NCBI GenBank assembly: GCA_023248095.1
Contig: JAHFFF010000014.1
Location: 1 to 17,883 of the forward strand
Direction of reading: 5' to 3'
From: Candidatus Omnitrophota bacterium
Lineage (GTDB): Bacteria > Omnitrophota > Gorgyraeia > 1-14-0-20-64-10
DNA length: 17,883 bases
The notes under the pieces are model-generated. The model was given only the letters and a program-made list of their open reading frames with translations. It did no database searches and was not told the DNA's origin. Each line of letters begins with the position of its first letter. Position 1 is the first letter of the stretch. A program made the translations under genes and the position numbers. This document shows positions 1 through 6,956 of the stretch, piece by piece.

Positions 1-1
1 T

Positions 2-814
2 AGCGGATCGGTCACCATCAAGGCCAAGCGGGGGGATGCCTTCGATGAGTGGGTCCTGCGCCAAGGGCAGCCGTTACTGGTGGAGGAGACGGCGCATGAC
101 TTTCGGTTCCCTCAGATGACACCGGAGAAACTGGGCAGAAAGGTGGGATCGGTCCTGGCCGTCCCGCTGGTGACAGAGCATCGCCTTTTAGGGGTCCTCC
201 GTTTGGAATCGGTATTCTCGCGTGCATTGGAATCCGATGATCTGAGGTTGATCCGCATCCTGGGGGACCTGGCGTCGCTGGGGATCGAGAACAGCACCCT
301 CTACAGCCGAATGGCGGAGCTGGCGGTCACGGATGATCTCACAGGCTTGGCGGTGCGAGGCCTTCTTGAGAAGAAGCTGCAGGAGGAGATTGCCCGATCG
401 GCTAAGATCGGTTCGCCGGTGTCCATCCTGCTGATCGACATCGACCGCTTCAAGGTCTACAATGACTCCTTTGGCCATTCTGCTGGAGATAAATTGTTGC
501 GGCAGATTGCCGGGGCGCTTCTGCAGCTGCGACGCCCGGGCGATGTTGCAGCCCGTTTCGGAGGCGAGGAGTTTGTTTGCCTATACCCCGGCGTGGGAGG
601 CGACGAGGCCATCCGCCGTGCCGAGGAGATTCGCCTGCGCGTGGAGACGACATCGATCGAGCTGCGCAGGGCCATTACGCGGATCACCGTTTCCATCGGG
701 GTGGCCACGTTCCCAGAGGATGGGAAGACGATGGAGGCCCTCTTGGAGCGGGCAGATCACCGGTTGTATCAGGCGAAGGACCGCGGCAGGAATCAAGTAT
801 GTCACAGCGATTAA
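2..814 (+). CDS. GAF-GGDEF diguanylate cyclase, 5'-truncated by window edge
   Basis: The frame is open from base 2, so this is the C-terminal 270 residues of a longer protein; a GTG at position 80 is an internal codon, not the start. Residues 1 to about 95 look like the end of a GAF sensory domain (VGSVLAVPL, GVLRLES, helix ending IENSTLYSRM). The rest is a GGDEF domain: DDLTGL linker, metal-binding LLIDIDRF, and the signature GGEEF encoded at 560-574. RPGD lies five residues before GGEEF, which is an intact RxxD inhibitory site, so product feedback by c-di-GMP is expected. The family condenses two GTP to cyclic di-GMP in the cytoplasm. The catalytic motifs are complete, so the enzyme is probably active. 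Its stop lies 16 nt inside the next gene, a second GGDEF protein. Ligand of the GAF domain and full length are unknown. Confidence 0.93.
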   Translation, partial: SGSVTIKAKRGDAFDEWVLRQGQPLLVEETAHDFRFPQMTPEKLGRKVGSVLAVPLVTEHRLLGVLRLESVFSRALESDDLRLIRILGDLASLGIENSTLYSRMAELAVTDDLTGLAVRGLLEKKLQEEIARSAKIGSPVSILLIDIDRFKVYNDSFGHSAGDKLLRQIAGALLQLRRPGDVAARFGGEEFVCLYPGVGGDEAIRRAEEIRLRVETTSIELRRAITRITVSIGVATFPEDGKTMEALLERADHRLYQAKDRGRNQVCHSD

Positions 815-1818
815 TCTTGTGGCTGAGCACGTGGATCTTGGTCTGCGCCGGGATCGCTCTGCTTCTGGGGCGTTTGCATGGACGATTCCGAACCGACCGA
901 AAGCGGATCACTCAGAGGGAGGGTGCGTTAAAAGAGCGGGTGAAGGAGCTAGAGTCTGAGCGGGAACGATGGCAGGCCTCCACCGTAGAACGGGAGCGGT
1001 CGATCCAGGAGATTGGCGGGCTGTACCAGCTCTCCAAGCAGTTCCTTGCGACCTTGGATTGGGAAGAAGCACAGCAGATCACACAAGAGGCGTTGGCGAA
1101 GTGGATGCCTTCCTTCAAGGAGTCCGATCGCAATCAATACCTGCAGCGTATGAAGTCCTTGGTAGAGCAGGGGCAGGTATCGGTGGAGGCCTTGTTACAA
1201 TCGATTCCGCTGGCAGGAACCGATTTCAGCGCCCGAGACAGATGGGCCATTGTCAGCGGACAGCTGGCGCTGGGGTTGCAGCGGGTTTCTCTTTACAGGC
1301 AGGTGCAAGAGACGGCCAGCCAGGATGGCTTGACCGGTTTGCTGGTGCGGCGCAACTTCTTGGAGCGATTGGACGATGAGATCGACCGAGCCCTCCGGCG
1401 CTCCGCTTCGTTGGCCTTCTTGATGGTTGACCTGGATCGGTTTAAGCAGGTCAACGATACCTACGGGCATCTGGTGGGTGACGTTGTTTTGCGGGAAATA
1501 GCCCGCCGAATCCACAGCTCGGTTCGGGAGATGGATCTGGTAGGCCGTTATGGTGGCGAGGAGTTCGCAGTTGCATTGCCGGACGCCGGGCTGGAGTTGG
1601 GGATTCAGATCGCGGAACGGATTCGATTGGGGGTGGAGGAGGCCCCAATCCATGCCTACGATGAAGAGATCCGGATTACCGTCTCCATCGGAGTTGCCCT
1701 TTACCCATTGCATGCTGCAACAAGCGATCAGTTGATCGAAAAGGGTGATCGGGCCATGTATAAGGCAAAGGCGCTCGGCCGGAACCAGACCGTGACCGCC
1801 GCAGAGAGGACGACGTAG
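799..1818 (+). CDS. membrane-anchored GGDEF diguanylate cyclase with degenerate GAF-like region
   Basis: This 339-aa protein starts at ATG 799, preceded by AGGAA at 788-792; the frame stays open upstream to 577, but that would overlap the previous gene by 238 nt. Residues 4-24 are a single hydrophobic segment (LILWLSTWILVCAGIALLLG), followed by a charged coiled-coil stretch (about 32-70) and a short helical region (71-170) ending QLALGLQRVSLYRQVQE, which resembles the last helix of a GAF domain. The GGDEF domain follows: DGLTGL at 176-181, metal Asp 211 in MVDLDRF, RxxD inhibitory site R243-D246, and GGEEF at 252-256. It should make c-di-GMP at the inner membrane. Its linker and GGDEF resemble the upstream gene (both have LTGLxVR where LTGLxNR is usual), suggesting tandem duplication. 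It ends 1 nt before the ROK kinase start. Signal sensed: unknown. Confidence 0.92.
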   Translation: MSQRLILWLSTWILVCAGIALLLGRLHGRFRTDRKRITQREGALKERVKELESERERWQASTVERERSIQEIGGLYQLSKQFLATLDWEEAQQITQEALAKWMPSFKESDRNQYLQRMKSLVEQGQVSVEALLQSIPLAGTDFSARDRWAIVSGQLALGLQRVSLYRQVQETASQDGLTGLLVRRNFLERLDDEIDRALRRSASLAFLMVDLDRFKQVNDTYGHLVGDVVLREIARRIHSSVREMDLVGRYGGEEFAVALPDAGLELGIQIAERIRLGVEEAPIHAYDEEIRITVSIGVALYPLHAATSDQLIEKGDRAMYKAKALGRNQTVTAAERTT

Positions 1819-1819
1819 G

Positions 1820-2776
1820 ATGCGGAAGGTTGTGCGGACGATTGGGGTTGACGTTGGAGGAACCGCCATCAAGCTTGGGCTGGTTCAAGGGACCCGAGTT
1901 CTTAAGCAGCAGACCTTATCGACGAAAAGGTTCTCCTCCAGTCCGAAAAGGCTGGAAGGAGGCTTAATCCATGCGATCCGTTCTTTAATCGATGAAGCGG
2001 GGGGAAAGGTTTCGGCTGTGGGCATCGGGATACCCGGCTTGGTGATCTATCCGGAAGGGATAGTGCAAACCTGCGCGAACCTTCCGGGATGGGATCGGGT
2101 CCCGTTGCGGGCCCGCCTGCAGCGCCGTTTGGGTCTGCCCGTTCTGGTCGACAATGATGTGAACCTCATGACCCTTGCCGAGTGGAGAATCGGAGCGGGA
2201 CGAGGGGTGAAAAATCTGGTTTGCATGACGCTGGGAACCGGTGTTGGAGGGGGCTTTGTGATCAACGGAGTTCTCTACCGCAGCCGGTTGGGTCCTTCCG
2301 CAGAGATCGGCCATGTGGCTGTGGGGGAGGCGGGGCCCCGCTGTTCCTGCGGGGGAAGGGCCTGCCTGGAACGCTATGTGGGAAACCGAGCCATCCTTGC
2401 TTCTGTCCGCAGCCGGATCGCTGAGGGAGTTCCCAGCAAGATCCCGGAGCTGGCGGGGTACCAACTGAACCGCATAACGCCGGAGATGATCGATGAGGCT
2501 TGTGTGCGGGGCGACCGACTGGCCCGGCAGACCTGGGAAGAAGCCGGAAGGAAGATCGGCTTGGTCCTCTCAAAGGTGGTGAACCTGCTGAGTCCCGACC
2601 GCATCGTGATCGGCGGGGGGCTTGCCAAGGCGGGTCATTGGCTCTTTGACCCGATTCGGGAAACGGTTCGCGCCAGGGCTATGCGGCAGGTGGCCGGGGT
2701 TCCGATCGTTCCGGCGAAACTGGGTTCCTCAGCGGGCTTGATCGGCGCCGCACTCCTGGCTGGCGACGCGAAGTGA
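1820..2776 (+). CDS. ROK-family sugar kinase (glucokinase-like)
   Basis: This 318-aa protein has the ROK fold. The N-terminal phosphate loop is IGVDVGGTAIKLG, with D11 and T15. The presumed catalytic Asp is D113 in VDNDVN, and an adenosine-phosphate motif GTGVGGGF starts at residue 139. The structural zinc site is H165 (EIGHVAV) plus C175, C177 and C182 in CSCGGRAC, followed by L-E184; family consensus has Gly before the third Cys, here Ala. No N-terminal helix-turn-helix is present, so it is a kinase rather than a NagC/Mlc-type repressor. The likely reaction is ATP-dependent phosphorylation of glucose or a related hexose or N-acetylhexosamine; the specific sugar cannot be read. GAGAGGA at 1804-1810 is a well-spaced ribosome site. 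The stop overlaps the LptD GTG by 4 nt, so translation is probably coupled. Confidence 0.9.
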   Translation: MRKVVRTIGVDVGGTAIKLGLVQGTRVLKQQTLSTKRFSSSPKRLEGGLIHAIRSLIDEAGGKVSAVGIGIPGLVIYPEGIVQTCANLPGWDRVPLRARLQRRLGLPVLVDNDVNLMTLAEWRIGAGRGVKNLVCMTLGTGVGGGFVINGVLYRSRLGPSAEIGHVAVGEAGPRCSCGGRACLERYVGNRAILASVRSRIAEGVPSKIPELAGYQLNRITPEMIDEACVRGDRLARQTWEEAGRKIGLVLSKVVNLLSPDRIVIGGGLAKAGHWLFDPIRETVRARAMRQVAGVPIVPAKLGSSAGLIGAALLAGDAK

Positions 2777-5124
2777 GCATAGAATCGGCCACCCGGAGTT
2801 TTCCGAAGAGTGCGGGGGCGGCCATTTTTCTTTTGATCCTCGCACACCCCTATTCTCCCCTACTCGCTTCTGTTTTCGCCCTCTCCGAGAAGGAACCCGT
2901 CTCCATCCGAGCGGACCAGGTGGAATATTTCGATCAGATGGGCAAGGTCGTAGCTTCTGGGAATGTGGAGGCGACCTACCGAGATGTCAAGTTAACGTGC
3001 GATCAGGCGATGATCTACATGGAGACAAAGGATGCGTATCTGAAAGGCCGGGTCAGGCTGTTTCAATTAGATGGGCTCCTGAAGGGTGAAGAGATGATCT
3101 ACAACTTCCAGACCCGGAAGGGAACGGTGTTAGGGGCGGAAGGGGAGGCCGGGCCGTGGCGATCCGTGGGAGATCGAGCGGAGAAGATCTCAACGGACAG
3201 CTTCCTTCATCGCGATGGTTACTTGACGAGCTGCGATTTTGAGGAGCCCCACACTCGCATGCGGGCGAGGGAGATACAGGTTTACCTGGACGATAAGGTG
3301 GTCTTAAAGAACGTGGTGATGTACGTCGGGCCAGTGCCTCTCCTCTATTTACCTTCCTACACGCATCCCCTAGATGATAAGCGACCCCGCGTAACGATCC
3401 TCCCTGGAGAGGACAAACAATGGGGCCTGTTTGTGCTGACGGCCTGGAGGGTGTACCTGCACGAGAACCTGCAGGGCCGTTTCCATGTGGACTATCGGGA
3501 GAAGCTGGACCTAGCGACTGGACTAGACCTGAAGTATCGGTTGCCAGCGGGTGGAGAAGGGATCTTTCGGGAGTATTACACTCATCAGAGGTCCATCCAA
3601 AGGAAGCACCTTTGGACCAGCCTGATCCAGCCGGACAAGGTCCAGCCCACACGAGAACTGGAGCGGTGGAGGGTTCAGCTCCGCCATGTTTGGGATGTGG
3701 ATGATTCCACAAAGGCGACCCTCGAATACAACCGGGCCAGTGACGCCACGGTCGTGAAGGATTTCTTTGAGCGAGAGTTCGGGGAGAACACCAGCAGTCC
3801 TCTGGCATACCTTCAGGTTGTTCGGACGGCCCCTTGGTACGGGTTAACGTTCTTGGTGAATGAAAGGGTCAATCGGTTTGAAACGGTTACACAACAACTG
3901 CCCACCATGACGCTCAACCTGCGGCCCATGCAGGTCCCCTGGCTGCCTGGTCTGGAGGGAAGCCTGAATCGGCTCGAGGGGCGATTGGCGGAACCGGCGG
4001 TCAGAGGCAACTCCGGATGGTTTTACCAGTCTTCCTATCGCTATGAGCACTCCAATGTGGCGGATGTCAGAGAGGGGACCGAGGCCTCCCTGCTTACGTT
4101 CGATACCCTGCAGGAACTTTTCTATCCCATGAGACTGTTGCGGCGGTTCAATTTTCGCCCCTTCTTCAAATTCCGAGAGTCTAGCTTTTCCAGGGGTTTG
4201 ACGGAGATGGACCCGCAATTCCGCCAAGCCGCGGGGACTGGGTTTGACCTGAGTAGTAAACTTTTTCGTGTTTTCCCATTGGAAACCAACCTCTTAGGGC
4301 TGAACATTCGGCAACTCAGGCACGTCATGACTCCCAGCTTGAAATACGAATATCAGGCTGAGCCGACCATCTCGGCGAATCGCCTATTACGGTCCGATGG
4401 TTTGGCCAAGTCCAATAAGATGACACTTGGCCTGGAACACAAGTTGCAGACAAAACGGGGATCCGAAAATCGCCTAGCCACGGTCGATTTGGGCCGGTTT
4501 TCAACGAGCATACCTTATGATCTTGAGGGCACGGGTGGAAAGGGAGGGGAGTGGGGTTCGGTGGACATGGATATGGAAACGTTACCCTATTCCTGGCTGC
4601 GAACCGAATCGGATGCCAGGATCGATCCGCACATTGGGAAGTTCACAACCATCAATGCGGATTTCATTGTGCAGCCTGGGCTAGGTAAGGGGATGGGCGG
4701 AAGGAGCATACGCGAGATGGCCGATTCCGAGACGGGGGAGATCAGGGATCTTCCCTGGGCGGCCGGTTTGGGCTGGCGGTACCAGCGCAAGACCAGCGCG
4801 CAACTGACCCTGGAGGCGGAATTCAACCTGACGGACAAGTGGAGGGCCGGCATCTTTCAGACGCTCGATGTGAAACGCTTTTCCGAGGAGGTGGGAGTGC
4901 TTCAAACCCGCACGGTCAAGAAGATCTACAACTTCCCGGAGTACGAGTATCGGCTGCGAAGGGATCTGCATGAATGGACGGTGGAGCTGGTCTACAGCGT
5001 CCAGCGGAGCCAAGGGGAGACGATCCTCGTGCTGTTTCGCCTGAAGGCAGCTCCGGAGTTGCCGTTTGATTTCGAGCGCGGTTACAACCGGCCGAAGGCG
5101 GGGCGTAACTTCCCCAAAAGGTGA
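2773..5124 (+). CDS. lptD: LPS-assembly protein LptD (OstA), outer-membrane translocon
   Basis: This 783-aa protein starts at GTG 2773, overlapping the upstream stop as GTGA. A hydrophobic N-terminus (residues 15-36, AAIFLLILAHP...LLASVFA) is a plausible signal peptide. Residues about 42-170 are the periplasmic OstA/LptA-like beta-jellyroll (SIRADQVEYF, GNVEATY, LKGRVRLFQLDGLLKGE). LptD family hallmarks follow: LTSCDFEEPHTRMRAREIQVY and then VVMYVGPVPLLYLPSYTHPL. The remainder is a long strand-rich region expected to form the outer-membrane barrel, ending PELPFDF. With LptE it would insert LPS into the outer leaflet. Only two cysteines occur, C76 and C154. The place where relatives carry barrel cysteines reads LHEWTVELVYSV, so the inter-domain disulfides of the E. 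coli protein cannot form. A partner LptE is not in the window. Confidence 0.94.
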   Translation: MSIESATRSFPKSAGAAIFLLILAHPYSPLLASVFALSEKEPVSIRADQVEYFDQMGKVVASGNVEATYRDVKLTCDQAMIYMETKDAYLKGRVRLFQLDGLLKGEEMIYNFQTRKGTVLGAEGEAGPWRSVGDRAEKISTDSFLHRDGYLTSCDFEEPHTRMRAREIQVYLDDKVVLKNVVMYVGPVPLLYLPSYTHPLDDKRPRVTILPGEDKQWGLFVLTAWRVYLHENLQGRFHVDYREKLDLATGLDLKYRLPAGGEGIFREYYTHQRSIQRKHLWTSLIQPDKVQPTRELERWRVQLRHVWDVDDSTKATLEYNRASDATVVKDFFEREFGENTSSPLAYLQVVRTAPWYGLTFLVNERVNRFETVTQQLPTMTLNLRPMQVPWLPGLEGSLNRLEGRLAEPAVRGNSGWFYQSSYRYEHSNVADVREGTEASLLTFDTLQELFYPMRLLRRFNFRPFFKFRESSFSRGLTEMDPQFRQAAGTGFDLSSKLFRVFPLETNLLGLNIRQLRHVMTPSLKYEYQAEPTISANRLLRSDGLAKSNKMTLGLEHKLQTKRGSENRLATVDLGRFSTSIPYDLEGTGGKGGEWGSVDMDMETLPYSWLRTESDARIDPHIGKFTTINADFIVQPGLGKGMGGRSIREMADSETGEIRDLPWAAGLGWRYQRKTSAQLTLEAEFNLTDKWRAGIFQTLDVKRFSEEVGVLQTRTVKKIYNFPEYEYRLRRDLHEWTVELVYSVQRSQGETILVLFRLKAAPELPFDFERGYNRPKAGRNFPKR

Positions 5125-5138
5125 TGGCCAAGCGTCCG

Positions 5139-5158
5139 AGGTGCTATAATATGCACCT
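5139..5158. repeat. inverted repeat AGGTGC-N8-GCACCT enclosing the -10 box
   Basis: A perfect 6-bp inverted repeat (5139-5144 and 5153-5158) flanks the eight bases TATAATAT. The right arm falls where transcription would start. It could be an operator for a dimeric regulator of the sugar operon, or a small hairpin at the extreme 5' end of the mRNA. No U-run follows, so it is not a typical intrinsic terminator for lptD. The sequence symmetry is certain; its role is inference. Confidence 0.55.
5142..5150 (+). promoter_or_regulatory. extended -10 promoter of the sugar-nucleotide operon (TGC-TATAAT)
   Basis: In the 48-nt gap between lptD and ugd there is a consensus TATAAT at 5145-5150 preceded by TGC at 5142-5144, an extended -10 element. 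The 17-nt-spaced -35 position (5122-5127, TGATGG) is poor, which fits extended -10 promoters that do not need a good -35. Initiation near 5157 would leave a leader of about 16 nt before the ATG at 5173. It is the obvious entry for the seven-gene run ending at 12079. An ATG at 5151 is out of frame with ugd and leads nowhere. Confidence 0.65.
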
Positions 5159-5172
5159 TCCTTCAGCATACG

Positions 5173-6477
5173 ATGAACATCTGCGTTATTGGGGCAGGCC
5201 ACGTTGGCCTGGTAACCGCGGCCTGCTTCTCCGACCTGGGGCACCGGGTCGTCTGCGTCGATCAGGACAGGCCTAAGGTACAATCCCTCCGGAAAGGGAA
5301 GGTTTGGTTTTACGAGCCCGGACTGGAGCGCCTCGTTGAACGGAATCTCAGGAAGAGGAGGCTTTCATTCACTGAGAGGATCGGCGACGGTGTGCGCCAT
5401 TGCGAGGTCATCTTCATCGCGGTGGGTACCCCGCCGCTGGCTTCCGGGGATGCGGATCTGTCCTCTGTTGAGCAGGTGGTTCGCGAGGTCGCTCGACTCG
5501 CGAAGGGATACCGCCTGATTGTAGAGAAATCTACAGTGCCCGTGGAAACCGGGAAGAGAATCCTGCAGACCCTGCAGATGTGGCCCAAGGGGAAGACCCA
5601 GTTTGATGTCGCCTCGAACCCGGAGTTCCTAAGAGAAGGGTCTGCTGTAGAGGACTTCTTACACCCAGAGCGAATCGTTGTCGGGGTTCAATCGAAAAGG
5701 GCCCGAGCCTTGCTGGAGGAACTGTATCGGCCATTCAAGGCTCCGTGGGTGGTCACGGACATTGCCAGTGCTGAGTTGATCAAGCATGCCTCCAACGCCT
5801 TCCTGGCCACAAAGGTCTCCTTCATCAATGCGATCTCCGTGCTCTGTGATCGAGTTGGGGCGGATGTTGAAAAGGTGGCCTTAGGGATGGGGTTGGATTC
5901 TCGGATCGGGCCCTCCTTCCTGAAGGCTGGACTAGGCTACGGAGGATTTTGCTTTCCCAAGGATCTGGAGGCCTTCGTCAGGATTGCCGAGAAGCTGGGT
6001 TACGATTTTCAGCTGCTCAAGGCGACCAGGCAGATCAACGAGGATCAGAAGAGGATACTCGTTGAGAAGGTCCTGCATCACCTCTGGAACCTCAAGGGGA
6101 AAAGGATTGCCCTCTTGGGTTTGGCCTTTAAGCCGGATACGGATGACATGCGATTTGCGCCCTCGCTGGACATTGTTTCCGCCCTCATACAGGGAGGGGC
6201 GCAGGTGCATGCGTACGATCCCCGTTCCATGAAGGCAGCGCGGAGGATCCTTGGGAACAAGGTGCGTTTTTCCAAGGATCCTTACAGCGCGAGCAAGGGA
6301 GCGGACTGCCTGGTGGTGATCACCGAATGGGCGGAGTTTCGGGAGCTGGATTTCAAGCGCATCAAGCGCTTGATGCGTCAGCCGATACTTGTAGACGGAC
6401 GCAACCTCTACCGACCGGAGGTCATGCGCCGGCTGGGGTTTCGATATGTAGGCATGGGGAGGGGCCGAGGAGAGTGA
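5173..6477 (+). CDS. ugd: UDP-glucose 6-dehydrogenase
   Basis: This 434-aa NAD-dependent enzyme oxidises UDP-glucose to UDP-glucuronate in two steps, a precursor of acidic surface glycans and of UDP-xylose. The N-terminal Rossmann motif GAGHVGL is at 7-13 and VGTPP at 84-88. STVPVETG starts at 120. The substrate loop NPEFLREGSA starts at 149, the conserved Lys is K204 in ELIKHASNAFLATK, and the catalytic cysteine is C260 in GYGGFCFPKD (Phe where Ser is more common). The C-terminal UDP-binding Rossmann half begins near residue 315 with GKRIALLGLAFKPDTDDMR. Length is typical. ATG 5173 lies directly on the N-terminal beta strand; there is no strong Shine-Dalgarno, consistent with a short-leader first gene. 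It opens the operon; its stop overlaps the next gene's GTG. UDP-xylose synthase at 13337 could use its product. Confidence 0.96.
   Translation: MNICVIGAGHVGLVTAACFSDLGHRVVCVDQDRPKVQSLRKGKVWFYEPGLERLVERNLRKRRLSFTERIGDGVRHCEVIFIAVGTPPLASGDADLSSVEQVVREVARLAKGYRLIVEKSTVPVETGKRILQTLQMWPKGKTQFDVASNPEFLREGSAVEDFLHPERIVVGVQSKRARALLEELYRPFKAPWVVTDIASAELIKHASNAFLATKVSFINAISVLCDRVGADVEKVALGMGLDSRIGPSFLKAGLGYGGFCFPKDLEAFVRIAEKLGYDFQLLKATRQINEDQKRILVEKVLHHLWNLKGKRIALLGLAFKPDTDDMRFAPSLDIVSALIQGGAQVHAYDPRSMKAARRILGNKVRFSKDPYSASKGADCLVVITEWAEFRELDFKRIKRLMRQPILVDGRNLYRPEVMRRLGFRYVGMGRGRGE
6244..6282. repeat. 11-bp perfect inverted repeat inside ugd
   Basis: AGGATCCTTGG at 6244-6254 is exactly complementary to CCAAGGATCCT at 6272-6282, with 17 nt between. 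In RNA the stem can be lengthened by a G-U and two A-U pairs to about 14 bp with an 11-nt loop. It is wholly inside the coding region of the C-terminal Rossmann domain. It may be coincidence or a structured mRNA segment. Confidence 0.6.
6358..6377. repeat. 20-bp perfect palindrome inside ugd
   Basis: CGCATCAAGCGCTTGATGCG reads identically on both strands. It lies about 100 nt before the ugd stop and encodes part of FKRIKRLMRQ. As RNA it would give an 8-bp stem with a GCGC tetraloop. The left arm is also part of a short direct repeat (TCAAGCGC at 6353-6360 and again at 6362-6369). The symmetry is seen directly; function is unknown. Confidence 0.6.
6457..6464 (+). promoter_or_regulatory. ribosome binding site deciding the GTG start at 6474
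   Basis: GGGAGGGG ends 9 nt before GTG 6474. The frame continues upstream to 6327, deep inside ugd, so this purine run, together with the 4-nt overlap with the ugd stop, is what selects GTG 6474 as the start. Confidence 0.6.
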
Positions 6478-6956
6478 AGCCAACTGAAGGAACAACGGGT
6501 CAGCGCCTCATCGCAGGGGTGCAGGTGAAACCGCTCAAGGTGATTCCGGACGAGCGGGGTCGATTGATGGAGATCCTTCGGGCTGACGATGAAATCTTTG
6601 AGCGTTTCGGTCAGGTGTACGTCACCACGGCCAAACCGGGAGTGGTGAAGGCCTGGCATTACCATAAATTACAGCTTGACCATTGGGTTTGCTTGATGGG
6701 GAAGGCCCGCGTAGGCCTTTATGATGCCCGCCCCGATTCTCCAACCCATGGCCTGACGAATGAATTCTGGATGTCCCCGGAGGATCCTTTCCTGCTTAAG
6801 ATCCCCGTGGGGGTCTACCATGGTTTTAAAGGGGCGGATCCTGATCGAGAATCGATGATCATGAACGTGCCGACGGTTCCCTACAACTACTCCACACCGG
6901 ATGAGTACAGGCACGATCCGTATGACCCCACCATCCCTTTTGACTGGCGCAGATGA
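6474..6956 (+). CDS. RmlC-like cupin, putative dTDP-4-dehydrorhamnose 3,5-epimerase (atypical)
   Basis: This 160-aa protein starts at GTG 6474, overlapping the ugd stop as GTGA. It has the RmlC-type cupin layout: DERGRLMEILR (26-36), a His strand GVVKAWHYHKLQLDHW (56-71), GKARVGLYDAR (77-86), IPVGVYHGFKG (110-120) and a C-terminal PYNYSTPDEYRHD...IPFDW. Neighbours RmlA, RmlB and RmlD follow at once, so the expected role is C3/C5 epimerisation of dTDP-4-keto-6-deoxyglucose on the way to dTDP-L-rhamnose. The active site departs from classical RmlC: the usual RGLHxQ reads KAWHYH, and the catalytic Tyr position before the TxYxY segment appears to be Met. His62 and His116 are kept. HYHK also recalls 3,4-ketoisomerases of the FdtA/QdtA type. 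Family placement is solid; exact reaction is not. Confidence 0.82.
   Translation: MKPTEGTTGQRLIAGVQVKPLKVIPDERGRLMEILRADDEIFERFGQVYVTTAKPGVVKAWHYHKLQLDHWVCLMGKARVGLYDARPDSPTHGLTNEFWMSPEDPFLLKIPVGVYHGFKGADPDRESMIMNVPTVPYNYSTPDEYRHDPYDPTIPFDWRR

Noticed and set aside
577..798. Upstream extension of the second GGDEF protein
   Set aside because: It would overlap the first cyclase by 238 nt, has Arg/Gly-rich nonsense-like sequence, and ATG 799 begins a clear membrane anchor with a ribosome site.
1195..1872. 225-codon minus-strand frame across the second GGDEF gene
   Set aside because: Shadow of the GGDEF gene; no recognisable protein features.
3053..3808. 251-codon minus-strand open frame inside lptD
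   Set aside because: Low-complexity Pro/Ser/Arg composition, no motif, and complete overlap with lptD.
5139..5158. Rho-independent terminator for lptD
   Set aside because: The stem is only 6 bp with an 8-nt A/T loop, and TCCTT rather than a U-run follows; the embedded TATAAT fits a promoter better.
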